Shown here one piece after another: positions 11,377 through 23,653 of a DNA stretch of 64,000 bases. Source of the DNA: Lepas anatifera (lineage: Eukaryota; Arthropoda; Thecostraca; Lepadidae); assembly GCA_034440635.1 (NCBI GenBank), contig JAOTON010001929.1:2245001-2309000 (forward strand). The letters are read 5' to 3'. Below the pieces are notes generated by a model. The model was not told the DNA's origin, ran no database searches, and saw only the letters and a list, made by a program, of their open reading frames with translations. The number at the start of each line of letters is the position of its first letter. The stretch's first letter is position 1. The position numbers and the translations under genes were made by a program.

Positions 11377-11624
11377 GAGGGCAAAGACTGGCGTGCGAGA
11401 TCTGTGGTCGCCAGTTCAACCACGAGACATCTCTGGCGCTCCACAAGCCCTTCCACGAGGGCAGGACCAAGTGCCCGGTTTGTGGCAAGGTCTGTAGCAC
11501 CATGGGAAACATGCGCGACCACATGAGGGCCGTCCACAGAATGAGCAGTGGGGAGGTGCAGCGACTGGCGCCCTACGCTCGCAGACAGCCCACTGATCAG
11601 AAGTCGGGGAGTTTGACGGGATGA
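11377..11624 (+). CDS. C2H2 zinc-finger alternative 3' exon of a BTB-ZF-like gene (exon B)
   Basis: A strong acceptor (GCGCTTTTTCGGCAG, ending 11376) opens an exon that begins with two bases of a split codon and ends at TGA 11622-11624. It has no ATG at its start. Finger 1 is C-x2-C-x12-H-x3-H (ACEICGRQF...LHKPFH). Finger 2 is C-x2-C-x12-H-x4-H (KCPVCGKV...HMRAVH), followed by RMSSGEVQRLAP and a basic, polar tail. It matches exon A at 4934 in finger types, the short inter-finger linker (HEGRTKC against HQGLTTC), the motif after the last histidine (MS..xVQxL) and the splice phase. Paralogous alternative terminal exons of one transcription factor gene are the simplest reading. A MITE (11642) lies just after the stop, in the probable 3' UTR. 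Confidence 0.78.
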
Positions 11625-11641
11625 ACCGGAGCAGCGGTAAT

Positions 11642-11801
11642 CAGAGGCGGATCCAGGGTAGGCCAAGCAGGGTAAAGTCGTGAAAAACTGTTTCAGAAAA
11701 ACTAGACCGAAGGTGGTTTGGATTTAGTCGCCTTACGCGGGATGGTGGGAGTGGGGGGGGTAATGGGCATGGCTGAACTGCTACCCCTGGGTACGCCCCT
11801 G
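11642..11801 (+). mobile_element. Degenerate MITE in the presumed 3' UTR of zinc-finger exon B
   Basis: Left end CAGAGGCGGATCCAGG, right end CCCCTGGGTACGCCCCTG: imperfect inverted termini of the CAG...CTG class. No matching 8-bp duplication is visible. Confidence 0.5.
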
Positions 11802-12656
11802 ATGATAACGTACACAGAGAACTGACTAATTCTTTGTTTGCCTGGAATAGCTCTTCAATTCTGTTGGTTATCGACTTGAAAAGTGTACGTTTGAAAACGA
11901 ATGGGTGAGTTTTCATCAGCATTATTTTGAACTAGTTTATGTTCTGGAAGAAGCCGGGTTTTGACGATGTAAGTGGTGTGACAGTGCTTCAACAAACCTG
12001 ACCGGTGGCCGCCCCGGCGTACTGAAATTCAGAGAGTTAACATGAATTCGAACCCTTTTGCGCCTCTGTCTTGTTCCAGCGTTGCCTAGTAGTGATGGCA
12101 ACGTTTCAGCAGTAGGTGCGTTGGAAGCAGGTGCTCTGAATAATCGTGGCGGCGCCTATGGTCTCTGTCTTTTTGTTGTTATCTTCCATCATTGTGTGCG
12201 TGCTTTGTTGTATCTCGCGAGTATATATTCGACGAGAGGTGCTTAGATATGGCATCGTGCTTGTGCTCCCACTCTATCATCATATCACTGCAATGTGTGG
12301 TCGGGGTGGTCTTATCGATCAAAAACTAACTTTCGGAGCACATCATTGACAGCATTGTTCCAAACGTCAATAGAGCATTGAGCTTGATAATTGGATCTTT
12401 CCAAACGGGTAAAAGATGTGCAGAGCTGCAAAAAGTCGGGCTCTCGGGTCATAAAGTGCCCGACAGATTTTAGGGCACGGTATGGTCTTGCGACAGATCT
12501 TACAATCTGTGAGAAAAAAATCTTGAAAGGAAGCAGAAAATATTTTTTGTTCTAAAAAAACTCAATATTAGAATTGTCACCTCTTTCACTCAACAAGTTT
12601 TTCATGAATTTGCACCTCTCCCATATCAAGCCAGTGTGCGGCAAGAACCGATGGAA
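11802..12656. other. Presumed intron or 3' UTR sequence
   Basis: No gene or bounded element. Contains the phrase AAGTGCCCGACAGATTT, which recurs at about 14990, so a dispersed repeat touches this stretch. Confidence 0.35.
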
Positions 12657-12780
12657 AATCGAGGGACTTATGAATCGAGGGACCTTTGAATAGAGGGTCT
12701 TTTCACAGAGGGTCTTTTCGAGGGACTTATGAATCGAGGAACCTTTGAATAGAGGGCCTTATGCACAGAGGGCCTTTTAA
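12657..12780. repeat. Irregular short tandem repeat (GAATCGAGGGAC / AGAGGGCCTT)
   Basis: Alternating units GAATCGAGGGACTTATGAAT, GAATAGAGGGTCTTTT and CACAGAGGGCCTTTT repeat with variation over about 120 bp. Confidence 0.7.
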
Positions 12781-12820
12781 ACGTCACCCAGAAAATCCTC
12801 TGCTGGAAAAATTCCTTCAC

Positions 12821-12878
12821 CGGCCTGTCGGGCCCGATTTGTATTCCATAGCACGCGACAGCTTGGCCCGACAGGCCG
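12821..12878. repeat. Inverted repeat with perfect 14-bp arms
   Basis: Arms CGGCCTGTCGGGCC (12821-12834) and GGCCCGACAGGCCG (12865-12878) enclose a 30-base loop. GC-rich, so it would fold strongly in RNA or extruded DNA. Confidence 0.8.
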
Positions 12879-12954
12879 CCGTAAAGGTAAAGGCGACAGG
12901 CAAAACAGTTTTTTTCCTTCGTTTCCTTCGTTTGGAAGTACGCTCAACGCTGCT

Positions 12955-12984
12955 GCAAGGGCGCTGTTTAAACAGCGCCCTTGC
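12955..12984. repeat. Perfect 30-bp palindrome, centre GTTTAAAC
   Basis: The arm GCAAGGGCGCTGTTT is followed directly by its reverse complement with no spacer and no mismatch. It lies about 75 bp after the 14-bp-arm hairpin and 230 bp before the atypical finger exon. Confidence 0.9.
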
Positions 12985-13215
12985 GGCAAAGCCGGTGTAA
13001 AAGGTATCTTTGGTTTGAAGAAAAGCAGCCCTGCGGTTTGGTGTGTTGCCTTGTGGATATGGCGGAGGCCAAGGCCCTAGAATCCCGTGGTGTGGTGGAG
13101 GCAATGCGTTGCAAGGTTGTGTTTTTTATTATTTTTCTCTTGCATTACTTTGGTATACATCTTGAGTAAACTGGTTGAGCCTGGATTTCATCGTCCATAG
13201 TTGAAGGGCTGATAA

Positions 13216-13444
13216 ATGGCTCCGATTAAGCTGAAGTTCCTTCCACCGTCCCGTGTCAAGCTTAAATGTGGATTTGAGGGATGTGGGTATTTTGGCGAGA
13301 AACGTTTTTTTAAGGAGCATCAGCGAATCAAGCATTCTGGGCTGCCCTGCAAGTTCAGGAACAGTGGTTTTGGCCAAGGAGGTCGTTTTGAAGCATGGAT
13401 CAAACAGCGGGCAGATCAGAACAGTGTGGGGAGAAAACAAAGAA
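13216..13444 (+). CDS. Candidate first exon with an atypical single zinc finger (C-x4-C-x11-H-x4-H)
   Basis: The frame opens with an ATG at 13216, immediately preceded by an in-frame TAA, so this ATG is the only start for this frame. The encoded segment is basic and carries KCGFEGCGYFGEKRFFKEHQ, then RIKH: Cys pair spaced by four, 11 residues, then His-x4-His. It ends in a Lys/Arg-rich tail. A consensus donor (GTAAGT, 13445-13450) follows AAAGAA. Without splicing the frame stops two codons into that donor (TGA 13450-13452, 78 codons). Either it is a first exon whose partner exons lie beyond the intron, or a small zinc-finger protein. It follows zinc-finger exons A and B but differs in finger spacing and has no acceptor in frame, so membership of the same gene is not shown. 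Confidence 0.5.
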
Positions 13445-13452
13445 GTAAGTGA

Positions 13453-15089
13453 TGTGGTGTTCGTTGTAATTTCGGCAGCTTACATTTATTTCCACACAGT
13501 ATGTTATGCTCACTGTTGATCAATAATTTTAAATGATATTAATAAGGGAAAAATGAATTTTACCAGCAGACTGGTCGAATTAGACTAAAACATTTGATTT
13601 TCCCTTCCATCTTCTTTTAAATCCAATGCCTGTTTGTCCAGAATTAACCACAAAATTTGCATACCTTCATCAGTGGATTTGTAGATGCCAAAGAAACAAA
13701 ACTCTTCACCTTTCCACATTAATTTGAGTTTTAAGTACCAAACTATTTCTCCTATTTCATTTTATTCACTTACCTAAATATGCCTATGATCTATGTCAAG
13801 GAGACAAAGATATAACAAAAACACAGCCTAGTGCAACCTTTACTCATTCCTTCTACTCTTAACTTCCTTGGAAACATGATATTTATTTGACATTTACTAT
13901 CTAACTGACTTAAGGTTATTTATTAGCCTCATGAACTTCAGATCCTAAACCACGTACCCTCATGGAAATGAGCAGGGCAATGCATGAAAAACTTTGAGAT
14001 AGCCAACAGCTTCAAAATTTAGGATTTTTCATGTAAACATGCATTTAAAGTCATGGAAAGCTAATATTACATGTTTGTATTCAACTACAAGTAGCCATGA
14101 TCCTTAAAAACACTTCCGAATATCAAAAAAGTACCCCTCCAATCTTGTTTGTCTGGCCATCAGAGCAAAATCCATATATAAATTTTGGGGGTTCCTTCCA
14201 AATTACCCCCTCCCACCTCCAAAAAACTGAAATCATGAAAATCTGGAGAAGCTGGCATAAGTAACCGCATGGTATGGGAACCAGGTCAGCTTTCTTCCAT
14301 TGCAAACTATATTTTTTAAGTATTCTGGGCTGGACTATGTAACATAATAACAAAATATCACTTATTCTCATTCTAGTGCAGCATTTTTTGTCATTGGCGG
14401 CTGCAGAGGACTGAAAAAGGGGGGCTGCTTTTCATGTTATTGTATATTTCCACCTGTGACCTAAATCATCTGAATTCAAGACTGAGTCTTATTCAAGACC
14501 CAGTCGAGCTGACTTTGACACACACTATTTGTATGCTGTACGTCCACAAATCTCAAATTACATCCAATAATAAATTTCCTTTACCAATGGTGACTCCAGA
14601 AAATGGGAATTGGTGGTTCGGTATTCAATTTGTTATAGGTTTCTGCCGATAACCTTAATTTCCTGAGCGTGTCTGATAATTGAAAACCCGAAGAACAGTC
14701 TCAGTTCTAGAGTTTTGAAAATTAATAGACTTGTGTCATTCCACTTAGATTTTCAATAGGCGGCTTCAGAGCACGAAAAATAAGGATATCACACATATAA
14801 GGATCAGAGCACAAAAATAAGGATAATGATATCCATTGGTGCCAAACTTGAAGTTTTTTATGCTAATTTTAGTATTTTCTATTAAGAATGTGGAAAAAGA
14901 GTAGGAACATTTTACCAATTGAATGGGTTTTAGACAATTTTAATAGTCCTATCCTAACCACCCGACAGATTTGGAGGTTTTTTCGAAAGTGCCCGACAGA
15001 TTTGAGATTTTTTGCAGCTCTGAAGATGTGGGCCAATGTACCAATCCAATGGCAGAGCTGTGCTGTCTACAAGTAACTGCCTCCGGCTT
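13453..15089. other. Presumed intron or intergenic DNA
   Basis: AT-rich with no recognised gene. Near 14955-15010 the phrase GCCCGACAGATTT occurs twice, shared with 12455. Confidence 0.4.
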
Positions 15090-15926
15090 CTGTCTGGTTC
15101 TTCCTAAACCTAAAATTACAAGTTTGAAACAGCGCCCAGGGAACATTAGCAAACCGATCAGTTTGAAACTTACACAATATGATAAGGTCATTAGGGTCTA
15201 CAAATCTGCTATCTCGGAATTTTGATATTTTTGACCTAAGGTGGGGTCAATTTTTTATCACCCCATTATAAGTCTATGGTGAAAAATAGAATGGGCTCGT
15301 TTTCAGTAAATACTGGATAGATAAAGCTGAAAATCCTCAAACCGTCTATCCTTACCACGATCTTGACCATAAAATTGAGTTTTTGAGCATCTGACCTCTC
15401 AAAGGTCATATCAGGTCCTGGAAGCAGAGAGTGATTGTTTTGCCAATAACGTCTCGCTGAATTGAGATAAAGCTCCCATGTTACTTACATTGTGCTTATA
15501 TTGTCATGGGGAGTCGATTGATATGCAACATGACCATACCAGGTCACTCTGTGACCCTGACCTAGGTCGAGGTCAGGTCATTTTGACTATTTGACCTAGC
15601 AATGTCATATTATACATCATTCGATTCACCGCGATGAGAAGAATCCAATGATGCACAAATATTTTCTCTAGCTCTCCTGCGAACAGATCTAGAGAGGGAA
15701 ACGTACACTGATCTGTTGTAAGCCTATGGAGCCTTCTTTGACCTATGCTGACCTCAATATTGACCTGAAATAAAAATTATTCGTATAAAATATCTTCGTC
15801 TTGTCAAGAGCTTTCGAACGCCGCCCGTAATTTTCCTTTAGCTTTCGTGGGGAACGAGATACGGAGGGGAGGCGAAAAACGCCCCCAGCGGGGCGCGTCA
15901 TGCAAGGAACCCCGGCGGGGCGCGTG
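15090..15926 (+). mobile_element. TTAA element fragment, right end present (CACGCGCCCCGCCGGGG terminus)
   Basis: The right end, read inward, is CACGCGCCCCGCCGGGG next to TTAA at 15927-15930. An inner GCCCCGCTGGGGGC block and many AGGTCA/TGACCT sites place it in the TTAA superfamily of this window. No matching left terminus was found, so it appears truncated; the left boundary is approximate. Confidence 0.6.
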
Positions 15927-16038
15927 TTAAGGCGAGTAGTCGTACAGTTCAGAGCGTTATTGAGCCGAAATTTGCCCAATAGCCCTAATACGCAACGTAT
16001 CCTCCCTACCCCGCACTTTTCAAAACAAGTTCCAACGG

Positions 16039-17936
16039 TTTTGTCAAAATCCAGCCGTGAAATTGTTTCCTTACATCAGACAGATGCATAATATTTCCAG
16101 GACTGAATAAAGCCGGTCGCCGTAGTGACATCTGACGTTCAGTTCTTGCACCAGTGCTTCTTGTACTGCATGCTATTTTCGCCGTACGTAAACGCTGTGA
16201 ATGGAGCTTTATAGCGAGTCTATGATCAACGTTTGGGATTTCACTGATAATTAACAGTGTTATTTTGAAGACGTCACATAGTGTTAGAAAAGAGGAGATA
16301 TTTGTTTTTACCGCATGGAAATGGGGAAAGGTTGTTTCCTGGTTTTCAGACCTCTCTTATTCTTAAAATTTTCTTTTTGGGTTTGTCACAAACTGGTCCA
16401 CTCCCTTTAACCTTCGCCCGGGTGGGGGTCTTTTTAGACCCCCCTCGGGTTTTTCCGAAGTGACCAAAAAACGGCGGCGCGCAACGCCGCCAAACTCGGT
16501 CTAGCTGTTCCTTCATCATTTTTACATCTTTGCTGAAAATTTTGGCTCAAGGTCATATCAGGTCAGGTCACCAGGCCAGGTGAAGTGACCTCACCTCAAA
16601 AAATACTTAGGACCGCATAACTAAAAGAAGGGTTAATCGATCAAGTTGAAACTCATACCACATATTGGGCCCACCAGGAGCTACAACATTTGTTTCGGGA
16701 TTTTTGATATTGGTGACCTAAGGTCATGTGCAGAGCATGACCTCCCCATTGTCAATACATGGGAAAAATCACGAAATGAGCTTTTCTCAGTAAGTATGGA
16801 TGGAATCAACTTCAAACATCGGTTGCGACTTGCTCTTAGCCCATTTCTGAAGCTGTTGCCAAATTTTTGACTTGTGACCTTTAAAAGGTCACCTTAGGTC
16901 AAATAAGCATTTTTTTGGTGTTTTCCTCTATAAAATTTGAATAAACTAAGATAGAGCTTTTATTTTGTCACCAAAGAGTTTGTATAGTCACTGGAAGTCA
17001 AATGATATACATCATGACTATACCAGGTCAAGTTGGGTCAGACCGTTGACCTGGCATAGCAATATCATATATCATTCGATTCGTATTGACGAGAGGATTG
17101 CAATGGTGCATCAACTATGGCTATATCTTGTTTGGTTTGGAAGCTATTAGCGAAAAAGTAAACGCCCTTATGCATGGGTGGCTATGGGCATTCCCAAGAA
17201 TATGCCCAATATTTAGTGACCTGTAGCTCCCTAGGCTTTGACCTGACACGAAAAAGAATGCCACTGTAATGAAAGCGCATCTCAAGAGCTGTCGAATGGA
17301 GTTAGAAAAATGTTTCTAGCTATCATAGTTTCTGAGATATATGAGGTTTTCTTAGTACACCTCATATTAGCGATTTTGACCTATTTTGACCTCTGGTGAC
17401 CTGGGTATTGACCTGACAAGAAAAATGACCGAAGTATTTTCGATATAATTTTCGAAGAGCTTTCGATTGCTGTTTTGCGCTTTTTTCTAGCTCTCTTAGT
17501 TTTCGAGATCATGGGGGGTCTTTTTTAGCCCCCCAGCAGGGCGAAGGTGGCTCGTACCCGCCACCGGGGCAAGGGTTAAAGGGAATGTGGCACTAACTGA
17601 GATAGCAAAGTTGTAAATTATGCCGAAAAATCCGGTACTCAATATATCATTTGTCTTGAAACTCAAAATTTCCGTGGAGAAAAGCTGGAAACCTAGCTGA
17701 AATGTACCCCAAATCTACTCCAGCCAGGCGGCCACAGTTGTCAGCTGTTGGTGTGACGACAGCGCTGACGTCACGGTGAGTAATCAGCTAATTGAAGCCC
17801 TTGAAGCCTATTGAATGTGGTAGAAGTTGCCAGATCATGAGGTCATCCACAGGCAGAGGTTTATTCTTCACCCTAGAAGAGCATTTTAAAAATCAAAATA
17901 TTGAGCTCATTGTACATTTGTCAAAGAAATCGTAGA
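16039..17936 (+). repeat. Interspersed repeat family E, copy split by a TTAA element
   Basis: 16039-16410 and 17576-17936 match the two halves of the uninterrupted copy at 8040-8869. The join falls at CCCTTTAA / TTAAAGGGAATGTGG. The intervening 16411-17575 is a TTAA element, so E was present first. Confidence 0.75.
16411..17575 (+). mobile_element. TTAA element, family D copy 1 (1165 bp)
   Basis: TTAA at 16407-16410 and 17576-17579. Left terminus CCTTCGCCCGGGTGG; right terminus reads inward CCCTTGCCCCGGTGG. Subterminal palindromes are GGGGGTCTTTTTAGACCCCC (left) and a decayed GGGGGGTCTTTTTTAGCCCC form (right). Next come CGGGTTTTTC and the hairpin GGCGGCG-CGCAA-CGCCGCC, then an AGGTCA-rich interior. 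It lacks a piece of about 30 bp that copy 2 (24924) retains between GACCTGG direct repeats. Non-coding. Confidence 0.88.
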
Positions 17937-20900
17937 AAAAAACATTTTAAGGATAAGAGAGGTTTGAAAACCAGGAAACAACTTTTTTACCACTTCTATA
18001 CGCTAAAAATTTTCATCTGTAGATATCACTTGTTTTAGCATCGCCATGTTTCAGAAGTTCTTTTACGGAATCCTTCACGCTTTATGCGATATAATTAATT
18101 CGAGCCTCATCACAGGAATTGTCCCACAGCCATGGAAGTGCGGCATAGTCGTACCTCTGCCGAAAGGCGGTGATTCTCCTGACCCGGCAAACTGGCGTCC
18201 GGTGACCACGTTACCGGCAACTTCGAAAACTACGGAGAGAGTGGTGCACACGCAATTGAATGCCTATTTCAACGATCATTCTCTGTACTCCAACGCTCAG
18301 CATGGCTACAGAAAAAATCATTCTACAGAAACGGCACTCTCGGTTGTAACTGACCTCATCTATCGTCAGTGGCGGCGCTGCCATAGAGGCACATTAGGCA
18401 CTGCCTGGCCACTTTTAAATGTCGAGGTCGGTATGTATTTTATGTGGAAGAAATCTAACTTGACTCCATTTTTAAGTAGCAGAGAATATTTCTTTTTCGG
18501 ATCAACGGGTCAAAGAGCCGATAATTTGCATCTCTGACAATGCACGTTCGCAGCTTTTACCGTCAACAAATGTGATCTTAGGCACTTCGCGATTCCGCTG
18601 AATCTGCTTAACACCGTGGCAAACCTAACGTGTGCTTTTTGATTGACATCTCTAATACCTCATTCATTCGGACGCGAGCAGGGGTCTAAAAACTTGCCGA
18701 TCTACCTACGCCGTCGGCGACCCTATCATCTTTTAGTTGGTGACCCAGCAACCGTCTCAAACTCTGATTCCATCTGTTTTCCCATGATTTTAGCTTCCAC
18801 CATCCGCTCCTGCTCCTAAATATGCTTACCCTCTCCACTGTCTCCACGCGTCATCGTAATACACCCAGTGCCCATAAAAATCTATTGGATGAAGTCTGCC
18901 AGTTCCTTTAGCCAAGAATGGGCACAATCTACTTCGACAAAGAGCCAAGTTAGCCTTCGTTTCCCGGCTTGTTTGGCGTTTCTGAAAGACAGCTTGGCTA
19001 CAACGGGGCATCTTTGGCCGATTACATCTGGCATCATCACCGCCCTTAGTTGCTGCTAGTCTTTGCTAGTTATGTTTCTTCTTATTACAATTTTTGGTTC
19101 CAATTTTATGAAAAGCGACTGAAATTACCGGGTACCTTAGCTGATGCCGTCTCCTTATACCGTATCTATGTATTATTTTTAAGTTCAAACTAGAATGTAC
19201 TAGAATCCGTCACGAGTCGGTACCAAGTCGGTGATTTTCATTTTTTTCAATAGGCGACCAATGGGAGACCGAGTCGGCCGAAACCGCCGACTTGCGTGGT
19301 TGCCTGGTCGCAGGTGGTCGCCCTGGTACATTTTCGGTGTGTGCGGCCGTCAGAACGAGCGCGGCGTGGGCTGCCGCTAATATTTTTGTATTCTTGTTGG
19401 TGGGCGCCGTTTTTGACGACTGGTGTTCAATTTGTTAAATCCAAGGGGTTAAATCAAGATGTGCGTTTATCATAGACGGTCCGTGCAATCTAGGTGGGTT
19501 TTGGAGTCTACTTGCAATGATGTTTCCTTGTTTTGCTTTACTGCGAAAAGTCTCAGAAGGAAAAAAACTTGAATACCAGTGGTGCATGTTTAAACTCTTT
19601 CCAACCACAATCACACTGAAATGTCATCGTAAACATTGTTCTATAGTCACATATTCCCAAGGGCGTGGATATTCTGAACGATTTTTGTGGTGCCTAATTA
19701 TGAGACTATCCATTACAAGTATACTATTTTTGATACCACCATGTTCTTGCCTTATAGCTGGACATATAACTGGGTGACCAAGTAGGCCTGTTATTTAACG
19801 ATTTTAAAGTCCCTGAAATGAGAAATAGGAAATTTTTTTAGGATGCTCTTAGTAGGCACAGAAATTAACATGAGCTTCCATTTGGGGTGCCACAGCAGTG
19901 ACAGGTCCAAGGGATCCCTGAACTCGAGTTCAGGACCCCGTAAGTTTGAAAGGATTCAGGGCGGCCTGAAGAAAAGGGTACCCCAAAACTGATTAAACCA
20001 GATCTGTGAGGCAGAAAATACCTTGCTACTGCCCCCACCACTAGAATACAAATGATGGGGCTACAGATGGAGCTTTGAAGTTTAGAAGTTGTGTAAAATG
20101 GCATTAAAGGTGCTGAAAACAGGTTTTGTTATGCTAGGTTGGCTCGCATCATGTTCTGTATGGCCATATATCTTGGTCTGTATATATTATTATCTCAAGT
20201 GGCAATATAAATCAAATATTTAAAAACTTTTTGTTGTTTTTCTAGATATCTATTAATTGATTTTGTATATGACTAGTGTTTTATTTACACAGATGCACCA
20301 AGACATGTGAATGATCATAATAAACATGTTGAGCTTCAATATTTGAAGCAGGGTATAAAGTATGATTTCCTGTTTTTGTTTGAAAGATAAATGCCCTCTA
20401 AAATTTGAAGAACAGAAATAAGCCAGGTAGAAAGACGAAAAGTTTGTTTCATGGCCCAAAATTTTGTTCTGGAAAATGGTCTCAAGCATTCCCATAATTG
20501 GGAATGGGTGTTCCCATCTATGGGTCAAGCATTCCCATTTATGGCACTGTTACCATTTTTAGGTCACACCAATTACAGTTTTCTCCCACTGATTGATGAC
20601 GATAGCCACCCTTTTGGGTAAAGTGTGCCCTTTTGGTTGACAGGATGCAATCTCAGAGGGCTGCCCCTACTAAAATCCTAGATCCATCACTTTGCATTGG
20701 TACCCCATAAGGGATATAAATGTGCATTCCTGCACAGCACAAAGATGTGAAAAACCATTTCCAATTTGCCAGAAGACCACTGCAAGGACAATGGTCCAAT
20801 CCAAGTCTGCCAAACATAGAATAAGCTGTGTCTTTTGCACAGATGGATGCACACTGGGTGATCAGGGTGTGTGTGTATGTTTTTTAACTGATTGATTATA

Positions 20901-21439
20901 TGCATCCAAGTTTCTGATAATATCTTGTATTTTTGCCACAAGAAAGTTGACTCGTTTTGTTTTCTCTAGCATGGATGAACTATGGAAGCACTGCCACAGA
21001 GGTACAGTAGAAATATCACAGATTGTGTCCACCACAAAAGAACAGGTTGCTAAAATGCAAACTGTTCTTCTCAGTACCCAATCCTGGTCCAAATGGGTCA
21101 TCAGCAACTATTCTGGAAACTTTTTCAGTCCTGATTATTAATGCTAAAATGCATCAATTAAGAGCTTTGGAAATAGTTATCATGGGAATGATGTCATGCA
21201 AAGAAAATAAGGTTATTCCCAAGAGACAGCATTGCTATTGCTTTGAGTAGAACCATGTTCAACAATGGAGCAAAAATTGGGCCTCATCTTAGCAATGGTT
21301 GATATTTTCCACTGTACTTCTGAGGAAATGTTGCCAATGAATAATGTTTGAATTATTTATTTGAAATGTTACATGAATTTATCTGATTTGTGGCGCCTCA
21401 AGGTGAAGAATGACAAGTATTTCATGACGCAGGTATGTA

Positions 21440-22445
21440 CATGAAAAATGTTTTTTCTCTAGTTAAATGAAACATTGGAACTGTTCCTGAGGCTCTTTTT
21501 TAAGGTGCTGCAAACCCTTTTATTTGTCTCCAAGATAAGGCCTAACAATTTTTCACATGGATGGGCACAAAATAAAACCATTATTGATGAAAGAACAACA
21601 ATGGTGAATCAATCATGGTTGTATCTTGCTTGGTATAGAAGTAATGGGCGAAAATTTTAATGCCCAGGGGTGCTGCCACGGAATTTTTACAGGGGAACGG
21701 ACCCGGGCTGGTGCTGGCCGGGGCAGGGGAATTGTGAGCATATTTGGTACCTGACAGCATTATTGACGATGAACCGAAAATTTTGGGGAGATGTCCCCCT
21801 GGTTGGCCAACAGGGGGATGCGTAGGTACCCCGTCCCACAGCTTTCGGCGCCCATTTGATTGCCCTTGTGTACGGACAGCGTATCATCTTTGACCTCGAT
21901 TGACCTCCAAACAGACTTAACCTAAGCTCAGTGGGCACTATCGATACGTATTCATGACTGCGTAGTGCGTATAAATGACTGATCACTATCCAACATTGGC
22001 TTTTAGGTCCGACATATCACGCTGAAAGCGAGCGTTCTTCCTATTATAACTTGAAGCTACGTGATAACATCTCCAATATTCAGTGTCCTGTTGCGCCCTA
22101 GCCTTTGACCTGATATGAAAATGGATGTTGCCTTAGTGAAAGAGCTGGTCGGGCTCTGTCGAATAGCGTTGAGAAAGTGGTTCCGGCTATTTTGCGTATG
22201 GAGATAAGCAAGGTTTTATAGAGCACTGCATTTGATACATTTTGACGTATATGAATTTTTCCCCTCTGGTGACCACAGTATTGACCTTACGCAAAAATTC
22301 CAGGAGTAACGCCGATTGCATTTCCGGTGACCTTTCGATCGCTTTTTCCGCTTCTTTCTTTGTTTCTGAGATCGAGGGTGTCATTTTTAACACCCTCCCA
22401 CCAGGGGGGTTCATAGGTGATTCATGCTGGTCACCGGGGCTAGGG
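21440..22445 (+). mobile_element. TTAA element fragment, family K (right end present)
   Basis: The right end reads inward CCCTAGCCCCGG next to TTAA at 22446-22449. A subterminal palindrome (GGGTGTCATTTTTAACACCC) and interior blocks matching family D (AATGGTGAATCAATCATGG) are present. No left terminus was found, so the left boundary is approximate. Confidence 0.6.
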
Positions 22446-23598
22446 TTAAGGGCCAGCATGTATAGTTTTGTTGCTTTCAGGTCATAACTTTGACTTTAAT
22501 ACTGAATTATAATCTCATGAAATCACTTAGGTAATGACTTGATTCTGGCTTAGGTCATCGATATCGAGAAACTCGATCTATATTCTATAGGTTTTTTTAT
22601 ATCTATATTTTATTGGAACCATCCCCCTTGCACTCGCCAGTGCTTCCCTATAGCCATATTTATACCACTTTTAAGACCGATTTTGTAATACATGTAGCAT
22701 TAGGTTCGGCGACCATCGAAGAAGCTTGAATTTTAGTCGGCGACCACAAGCTCACTTTTTAGACCCCTGGACGCGAGTACTGGCTCGTACAATCAGCAGC
22801 CTAGGCTTGCCTTCAATGCTAGCACGTGCCATGCCGCGTCTTAGGACCGTGATTACAGTGGATTCATTTATTGACATTCTTGTGTTCGCGGATTTCTAGC
22901 CTTCTCTAGTGCGGGACAGTTGTTTGGCAATTATTAGCAAGATATTTAATTTGGGAAACCCTTATGAAGAACGTGAGTTCAGTTCTTTCAGCGTCGGGGA
23001 GTGGACGTGTTTTCCGTGCTCTTAGAAAATATAAAAATACTCCTGTTCTAATTCAAAATCAGCAATGATACCATACAGGTGAATGATACATTCTTTTAGC
23101 TACATTGTGTGCTAATTTTCATTCGCCTCGACCGTCTCTGGTGCAAGCTAGAAGAAGATAAAATAAGAAGTAAGTCATCATTTTTGGCCTACTATGCTCT
23201 TCGTCACTAATCTTCCTCCTTGATTTTTTGTTGCGTTCCACTTGTTTTTAAAGCTCCTTCAAGAAAAAAGCTTCTGCTGCGGGAACATTGAAATATTTCA
23301 GGATGGCTAATTTTAGAGAACAAAAAAAACAAGTTTTGTGAAAGAGAACATCTGCACCGGAGATTACAGAAAAGAAACAATGCAAGAAATGAACATCAGT
23401 GAAGCAAGAAGGTCAACGCTGTCACAGACAAGATGGAAAGGAAACAACGAAATTTATAAGATTGAAGACGAAATGAAAACGAAGCCGAAGAATCAAACAT
23501 TTTCATCCTCATATTATTTTAGTTTAAATGATCGAAGTGTGTGTTCGATTGTGTGTGTGTGCGTTCTTTTTTACCGGTACCTAATCCTTATCCTTACT

Positions 23599-23653
23599 CT
23601 ACCTGGAGGCTGTGAGCGCATGCGCCTGTGGCTGCAGCGACCCCTCCAGGTAG
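23599..23653. repeat. Hairpin with perfect 11-bp arms CTACCTGGAGG
   Basis: Arms at 23599-23609 and 23643-23653 enclose a 33-base loop containing GCGCATGCGC. No known RNA family is recognised. Confidence 0.7.

Noticed and set aside
11234..11666. Minus-strand frames of 96 and 104 codons
   Set aside because: Shadows of zinc-finger exon B on the plus strand.
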